Origin: Burkholderiaceae bacterium
GTDB taxonomy: Bacteria > Pseudomonadota > Gammaproteobacteria > Burkholderiales > Burkholderiaceae_C
Direction: 5' to 3'
Assembly: GCA_023260315.1 (NCBI GenBank)
Contig: JALQVQ010000074.1
Coordinates: 1 to 11,481, forward strand
DNA length: 11,481 nt
Shown here: piece by piece, positions 8,301 to 11,481 of the stretch
Layout: every line of letters starts with the position of its first letter
Position numbering within the stretch: position 1 is the first letter of the stretch
Translations under genes and position numbers: made by a program
Notes under the pieces: generated by a model
What the model saw: only the letters and a program-made list of their open reading frames with translations
The model's database searches: none
Told to the model about the DNA's origin: nothing

Positions 8301-8561
8301 GCCTTGGTAGCTGCGCGAGGTGAGGGCGTTGATGCCTGAAATCGTGTTGAGCGCCTCCTCAATTTTGCGACTGACCTCGACTTCGACGATCTCGGGGGAA
8401 GCACCTGGATACGCGGTGTTGACCACGACCACGGGAAAGTCAACGTTGGGGAACTGGTCCACCTGTAGCCGTTGATAGCCGAAGACACCGAGCACGACGA
8501 AGGCGAGCATCACCATCGTCGCAAAAACGGGGTTACGAAGAGAAACTTGTGTGAACCACAT
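5370..8561 (-). CDS. RND-family multidrug efflux permease (AcrB/MdtC-like, HAE-1)
   Basis: This 1063-residue proton-driven pump of the inner membrane has the usual family length and layout: a first membrane helix (about 12-30), a large periplasmic loop (to about 340), helices 2-6 (about 343-495), helix 7 (about 547-565), a second periplasmic loop and helices 8-12 (from about 871). The proton-relay residues are present: Asp405-Asp406 in [13 protein letters not shown] (401-413) and Lys941 in [15 protein letters not shown]. The N-terminal [13 protein letters not shown] and [10 protein letters not shown] stretches are typical of hydrophobe/amphiphile exporters. The heavy-metal RND type is less likely because the double Asp with a drug-type TM4 is seen; the substrate cannot be predicted. 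The start at 8561 has AAAGG nine bases ahead. It lies 25 bases after the adaptor gene, and tolC completes the tripartite pump three genes downstream. Confidence 0.96.
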   Translation of the reverse strand: MWFTQVSLRNPVFATMVMLAFVVLGVFGYQRLQVDQFPNVDFPVVVVNTAYPGASPEIVEVEVSRKIEEALNTISGINALTSRSYQGASVVIAAFDLDVDSRKAADDVREKVAAVKASLRKEVEEPRIQRFDPASRPIFSIAVTLDNAQAGALSASQVSSWADQVLRKRIENVRGVGAVSLVGNTERAIQIELKPQAMRALGVTAEQVAAALRSENQEAPVGTVASDSREFVVQVQARMQRPSDFGNLIVARKGGASIRLDQVAVVRDADKEIENLALYNGQRTVLLEIQKAQDENTVQITDRLQAELDEIKKNLPPGISLTAIGDSARPIRVSVANVKQTLIEGAFLTVAIVFLFLNSWRSTVITGLTLPIAIIGTFLFMDLLGFTINMVTLMAMSLCVGLLIDDAIVVRENIVRHVQMGKTPYNAAMDGTQEIGLAVLATTLSIVAVFAPIGFMGGIIGKFFHQFGLTIVAAVLISMFVSFTLDPMLSSIWHDPAIDNHGKPFKPDTFYNKTIGRVTHAFDVWQDKLADSYQQTLAWSLRHKLATLSVAVGTFVASIAMMPLLGSEFVPKADFSETRLSFYTPVGSSLAVTEQKTKQVESILREFPEVSYTLSTINTGSARGKIYVNVYVRLVDRDSRTLGVDEMSARLRERLRTVSGVTVTHVGLLDSVGGNKQIEFSLEGPDLKELERISTEVMTRIKAIPGLVDLDSSVKPNNPTIDVQLNRDVANDLGLSVGSVAQSLRTLVAGQTVTTWRAPDDQNYDVILRLPPQQRTNLEDLENMPFVIGNNADGTPRVVALSQFASVIPATGANQINRRNLTREVAINANTYARSVGEVSKDIRTILDSMQLPPGYRYEFGGSTKNMAESFGYALSALALAVVFIYMILASQFKSFLQPLALMSALPLTLIGVVLALLMFQSAMSMFSVIGIVMLMGLVTKNAILLVDFAIRAREGTAGGPPLGRDDALLLAAKVRLRPILMTTLAMIFGMAPLAFALSEGAEQRAPMGQAVIGGVITASLLTLVVVPVVYCYMDDLSQWLKRLFGVAENSTAASESGAQSVK

Positions 8562-8570
8562 GATGGGTCG

Positions 8571-8575
8571 CCTTT
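8571..8575 (-). promoter_or_regulatory. Ribosome binding site of the RND permease gene
   Basis: AAAGG on the minus strand, nine bases before the ATG at 8561. The same sequence and spacing is seen ahead of the adaptor gene (9721-9725), which suggests similar translation of the two pump subunits. Confidence 0.5.
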
Positions 8576-8586
8576 AGCGCAAGAAA

Positions 8587-9711
8587 TTAGGGCTGCTTGA
8601 CGGCTGTGCCGTTGGCGATCAAACCCGCTGAGGGCGAGAGGATGGTCGTCCCCGCAGGCAGCGGCTCAACCAGCGCAAATCGGGCATCACCCAATCGCCC
8701 TGTTGCGAGTATCTGTACGGTGGTGTGCACAACTTTTCCATCGCGTATCACCTGCACATAAGGGCTCGGTTGGTCGGTGCGGACGCTGTCCAACGGGACC
8801 GCAGCCCCCTCGATTTCACCAACCATTAACTCGCCTGTGGCAAATTCACCCACGCGGGCTGATCCTGTGGGGAGGCTCAAGTAGACGCGCACACTGCGGC
8901 TGCCTGTGTCAACGCTGGGATTGATCCGAACAACTTTTGCAGTGACCGGTTGCGCTTTACTTTCCAGCGTTAACGAGGCGCTCTGGCCAATGCGCAGGCC
9001 GCCTGAGGCAGCAATGGGCAGCAGGACCTCAACCTCGAGCTGGGTGGCGTCCACGATCTCGATGATGGGGGCGTTAACAGCGACACGCTCGCCTGCCTTG
9101 ACGTGGCGCTGCGTCACCACACCACTGAATGGCGCGCGCAGGGCAGCATCCAAAAGGCTCCTTTTGGCGATGGCTTGGGCCGCCAGTGCCGCCTCATGAT
9201 TGGCTTGCGCGGTTGCGTAATTGCTGTCGGACGAAACCAGCGCTGTGCTCGAGATGAAGCCCTTTTCAACCAGCGCGCGGTTGTTATCCCGTTGGCGTTT
9301 CGCCAACTCAAGTTGGGATTTCGCGGCGTTGCTTTGCTGTTGGGCCTGATTCAGTCGCTCCCGCGCGTCGCCGTCGTCAAGCTGTGCCAGCACTTGTCCT
9401 GCCTTAACGTTTGCGCCTTCGGACACGTCGATACGGGTGACGACGGCCGCCGAGGTGGCTCTCATGGTGACGGCATTGATTGCGCGCACCGTACCGCTAA
9501 CAGGCTCAACCTGACTGATGGCACGGCTCTCGACGGTGATCAAATCCTGCGCCTGTAGCGCGTAAGTGATGGGCAGTTTCAGAGCCTGCGCCGCCACCGT
9601 GGCGGCCTGCTGTTGTGTGCTTCGGGCCTTTAGGGCGCGCGTGATACCCCACGCCAGTCCAATGACAACCAATAACAATACCGCCCACTTCAACGGGAAT
9701 TTCATGCGCAT
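8587..9711 (-). CDS. RND efflux periplasmic adaptor (membrane fusion protein)
   Basis: This 374-residue protein links the RND permease to the TolC channel in the periplasm. It has an N-terminal membrane anchor (about residues 8-24) with no lipobox cysteine, so it is probably held by an uncleaved helix rather than as a lipoprotein. The first lipoyl half-motif includes VEPVSGTVRAI (68-78) and GANVKAGQVLAQLDD (99-113). A Gln- and Ala-rich coiled-coil hairpin follows (about 115-185) with the VEKGFIS turn typical of these proteins. The second lipoyl half has LRAPFSGVVTQRHVKAGERV (191-210), then the beta-barrel region. The start at 9711 has AAAGG nine bases ahead; the alternative ATG at 9705 forms a four-base ATGA overlap with the tetR stop but its spacing is 15. 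With 9711 the overlap with tetR is 10 bases, pointing to translational coupling. Confidence 0.94.
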   Translation of the reverse strand: MRMKFPLKWAVLLLVVIGLAWGITRALKARSTQQQAATVAAQALKLPITYALQAQDLITVESRAISQVEPVSGTVRAINAVTMRATSAAVVTRIDVSEGANVKAGQVLAQLDDGDARERLNQAQQQSNAAKSQLELAKRQRDNNRALVEKGFISSTALVSSDSNYATAQANHEAALAAQAIAKRSLLDAALRAPFSGVVTQRHVKAGERVAVNAPIIEIVDATQLEVEVLLPIAASGGLRIGQSASLTLESKAQPVTAKVVRINPSVDTGSRSVRVYLSLPTGSARVGEFATGELMVGEIEGAAVPLDSVRTDQPSPYVQVIRDGKVVHTTVQILATGRLGDARFALVEPLPAGTTILSPSAGLIANGTAVKQP

Positions 9712-10376
9712 GGCACGCTACCTTTCGATTCAATACCAGAGAACAACAGGTTAATTTGATGGTCAATAAACACGTCGGGTGAAATTAAAGAGCCACAAAA
9801 CGGCCGATCCAAACCGTAGGACTGTGACCACATCGACAGAAAAAGCAGCGATGCCATGATGCTCATCACCGTGTTGGGGATATCGATGTCATTTAGTTCC
9901 CCGCGCTGAACACCGCGGCGCAGGATATCCGACATCAAGGTGGTCGCGGGAACCATCACTTCCGCCTGATAAAACGCTGCCAGTTCAGGGAAATTTTTAG
10001 CCTCTTGCATCATCAGCTTGCTGATGCCGCCGGCGTCGGTGGCACCAATCCGCACCCACCAGTCGTTCAGCGCCATCACGATCAGTTCGCGGGTCGATCC
10101 GACATGGCTGGCGGCTTGCGCTTTGAAGGATGTCAGCTGGTCAACGATCTTCGCCCTGACCACCGCCTTAAAGAGGGCGTCTTTGCTTTCGAAATAAACG
10201 AAGACGGTCGCCTTCGCAACGCCAGCGAGCTGAGCGATCTCATCGACGCGCGCAGCCGCAAAGCCCTTGGCAACAAAGACTTGCAGCGCCGCATCGACGA
10301 TTTCTTGGGGTCGTGCCGCTTTTCGCCGCACGCGCCTCGTGGGTCGCTGTTGGTTAACGGAGGTGGGGGTGGACAT
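9702..10376 (-). CDS. TetR-family transcriptional repressor of the efflux operon
   Basis: This 224-residue protein has an N-terminal TetR-type helix-turn-helix. The DNA-binding part runs from about residue 24 (EIVDAALQVFVAKGF) through VDEIAQLAGVAKATVFVYF (44-62) to ESKDALF. It is preceded by an arginine-rich tail (RPTRRVRRKAARP, 11-23) that may add DNA contacts. The C-terminal part, from about residue 75, is helical and variable, as expected for a ligand-binding and dimer domain, and resembles repressors of efflux pumps in the AcrR group. It is the first gene of the pump run and overlaps the adaptor gene by 10 bases, so it would regulate its own transcription together with the pump. The inverted repeat at 10380-10401 directly ahead of its start is the likely operator. 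No Shine-Dalgarno site precedes the ATG at 10376; the leader is a run of A. The inducing ligand is unknown. Confidence 0.92.
   Translation of the reverse strand: MSTPTSVNQQRPTRRVRRKAARPQEIVDAALQVFVAKGFAAARVDEIAQLAGVAKATVFVYFESKDALFKAVVRAKIVDQLTSFKAQAASHVGSTRELIVMALNDWWVRIGATDAGGISKLMMQEAKNFPELAAFYQAEVMVPATTLMSDILRRGVQRGELNDIDIPNTVMSIMASLLFLSMWSQSYGLDRPFCGSLISPDVFIDHQINLLFSGIESKGSVPCA
9721..9725 (-). promoter_or_regulatory. Ribosome binding site choosing the adaptor start
   Basis: AAAGG on the minus strand lies nine bases before the ATG at 9711 and 15 before the one at 9705. It sits inside the 3' end of tetR and favours the first of the two starts. Confidence 0.5.
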
Positions 10377-10379
10377 TTT

Positions 10380-10401
10380 TTATTGACCGGTTGGTCAATA
10401 A
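10380..10401. promoter_or_regulatory. Probable TetR-family operator (inverted repeat)
   Basis: The arms TTATTGACC (10380-10388) and GGTCAATAA (10393-10401) are exact reverse complements of nine bases around the spacer GGTT (10389-10392). Size and symmetry fit the short palindromes bound by TetR-family dimers. It lies three bases from the tetR start codon, in the 37-base gap between the glutaryl-CoA dehydrogenase stop and tetR. Binding here would block transcription start or passage into tetR and the pump genes. I cannot pick a convincing -35/-10 pair; a weak TACATT on the minus strand adjoins the repeat. Assignment to this TetR is by position. Confidence 0.75.
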
Positions 10402-10414
10402 TGTACCACCTCTG

Positions 10415-11481
10415 TCAGAAGAATGCCTGAAGACCTGTTTGGGCACGTCCCAAAATAAGGGCATGCACATCGTGCGTACCCTCATAGGTGTTGACTGTTT
10501 CCAGATTGATCATGTGCCGGATGACGTGGTACTCGTCATGGATACCATTGCCACCGTGCATGTCGCGTGACATGCGGGCGATATCCAAGGCTTTGCCGCA
10601 GCTGTTCCGCTTGATCAAGCTGATCATCTCGGGAACGGCGCGGTCTTCGTCCATTAAGCGACCCACGCGCAGACACGCGTGCAAACCCAGCGTGATTTCG
10701 GTTTGCATGTCCGCCAGCTTCTTCTGGATCAACTGATTCTGTGCCAGTGGACGTCCAAACTGCTTGCGATCGAGTGTGTATTGACGGGCACGTGTCCAGC
10801 AATCCTCGGCGGCACCCATGGCACCCCAGGCGATGCCGTAACGTGCTTTGTTCAGGCAGCTGAAGGGGCCTTTCAAACCGTTGATGTTGGGGAGGCGGTT
10901 CTCTTCGGGCACAAACACATCGTCCATGACGATTTCGCCCGTGATGCTGGCGCGCAGGCTCATCTTGCCTTCGATCTTGGGGGCGCTGAGCCCTTTCATG
11001 CCTTTTTCAAGAATGAAGCCATTGATCGCGGCTTGTCCCATTTCTTCACCCACAACCTTTGCCCATACGACGAACACATCTGCGATGGGGGAGTTGGTGA
11101 TCCACATCTTGGCACCCTTCAGGATGTAGCCGCCGTCGACGGGTTTGGCGCGTGTCTCCATACTGGCAGGGTCTGAACCATGGTTCGGCTCAGTCAAACC
11201 GAAACAGCCGACCCACTCGCCAGTGGCGAGCTTGGGTAAATACTTTTGACGTTGTGCCTCAGAACCAAAAGCGTGAATGGGGTGCATGACCAAGGAGCTC
11301 TGCACGCTCATCGCACTGCGGTAACCACTATCAACGCGTTCAACCTCGCGCGCGACCAAACCGTAACTCACGTAGTTCAACCCGGAGCAACCGTAACCCT
11401 CAATCGTGCAACCCAAGAGGCCCATCTCGCCAAATTCATTCATGATCTCGCGATCGAAGGTCTCATGGCGAGCCGCCGACA
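10415..11481 (-). CDS. gcdH: Glutaryl-CoA dehydrogenase (acyl-CoA dehydrogenase family), N-terminus outside window
   Basis: The enzyme oxidises and decarboxylates glutaryl-CoA to crotonyl-CoA with FAD and passes electrons to electron-transfer flavoprotein, in lysine, tryptophan and aromatic degradation. The gene runs off the right edge: the frame stays open past the ATG at 11443 with residues matching the family (…[16 protein letters not shown]), so that ATG is internal. About 355 residues are visible of the usual 390-400. Diagnostic stretches are [17 protein letters not shown], with the substrate-binding arginine expected slightly upstream, [20 protein letters not shown], and the C-terminal [18 protein letters not shown], whose Glu (codon at 10481-10483) is the catalytic base. 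SLVMHPI and TYEGTHD distinguish it from general short-chain dehydrogenases. It ends 38 bases upstream of tetR on the same strand; no shared role with the efflux genes is evident. Confidence 0.93.
   Translation of the reverse strand, partial: SAARHETFDREIMNEFGEMGLLGCTIEGYGCSGLNYVSYGLVAREVERVDSGYRSAMSVQSSLVMHPIHAFGSEAQRQKYLPKLATGEWVGCFGLTEPNHGSDPASMETRAKPVDGGYILKGAKMWITNSPIADVFVVWAKVVGEEMGQAAINGFILEKGMKGLSAPKIEGKMSLRASITGEIVMDDVFVPEENRLPNINGLKGPFSCLNKARYGIAWGAMGAAEDCWTRARQYTLDRKQFGRPLAQNQLIQKKLADMQTEITLGLHACLRVGRLMDEDRAVPEMISLIKRNSCGKALDIARMSRDMHGGNGIHDEYHVIRHMINLETVNTYEGTHDVHALILGRAQTGLQAFF

Noticed and set aside
7982..8488. Open frame of 168 codons on the minus strand inside the RND gene
   Set aside because: It is an out-of-frame reading of the same strand; the permease frame there is intact and matches its family.
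10679..11176. Open frame of 165 codons on the plus strand inside the glutaryl-CoA dehydrogenase gene
   Set aside because: It is antisense to highly conserved dehydrogenase sequence, with no independent support.

Overview
The window looks like a GC-rich proteobacterial chromosome, most likely a betaproteobacterium of the Burkholderiales. This rests on protein character and gene order as I remember them; no search was run. There are nine protein-coding genes, two of them cut by the window edges. Coding density is very high and no gene-free stretch exceeds 50 bases. I see no tRNA, rRNA, CRISPR array, insertion sequence or phage gene.

Left block (1-2899, + strand): the 3' end of a phosphomannomutase/phosphoglucomutase (AlgC type), a family 4 glycosyltransferase resembling rhizobial LpcC, and the Kdo transferase WaaA. 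Together they suggest an inner-core lipopolysaccharide pathway. WaaA puts Kdo on lipid A, the mutase makes mannose-1-phosphate for GDP-mannose, and the LpcC-like enzyme would transfer mannose, probably to Kdo.

Middle block (2900-10376, - strand; transcribed from right to left): a TetR-family repressor, a periplasmic adaptor, an RND efflux permease, a divergent protein-isoaspartate methyltransferase-like protein, a single-domain rhodanese and a TolC-type outer-membrane channel. Gaps are 10-base overlap, 25, 34, 20 and 37 bases, so the six genes could be one operon holding a complete inner membrane-periplasm-outer membrane efflux pump. An inverted repeat (9-base arms, 4-base spacer) just ahead of tetR is the likely operator.

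Right edge (10415-11481, - strand): most of a glutaryl-CoA dehydrogenase, upstream of tetR on the same strand and probably functionally unrelated.

The waaA and tolC blocks converge with their stop codons directly abutting (2897-2899 and 2900-2902). The items most worth a second look are the mannose-type core gene set, the isoaspartate methyltransferase-like protein that lacks the usual catalytic serine position, its placement with a rhodanese between pump and channel, and the operator sitting on an apparently SD-less tetR start.
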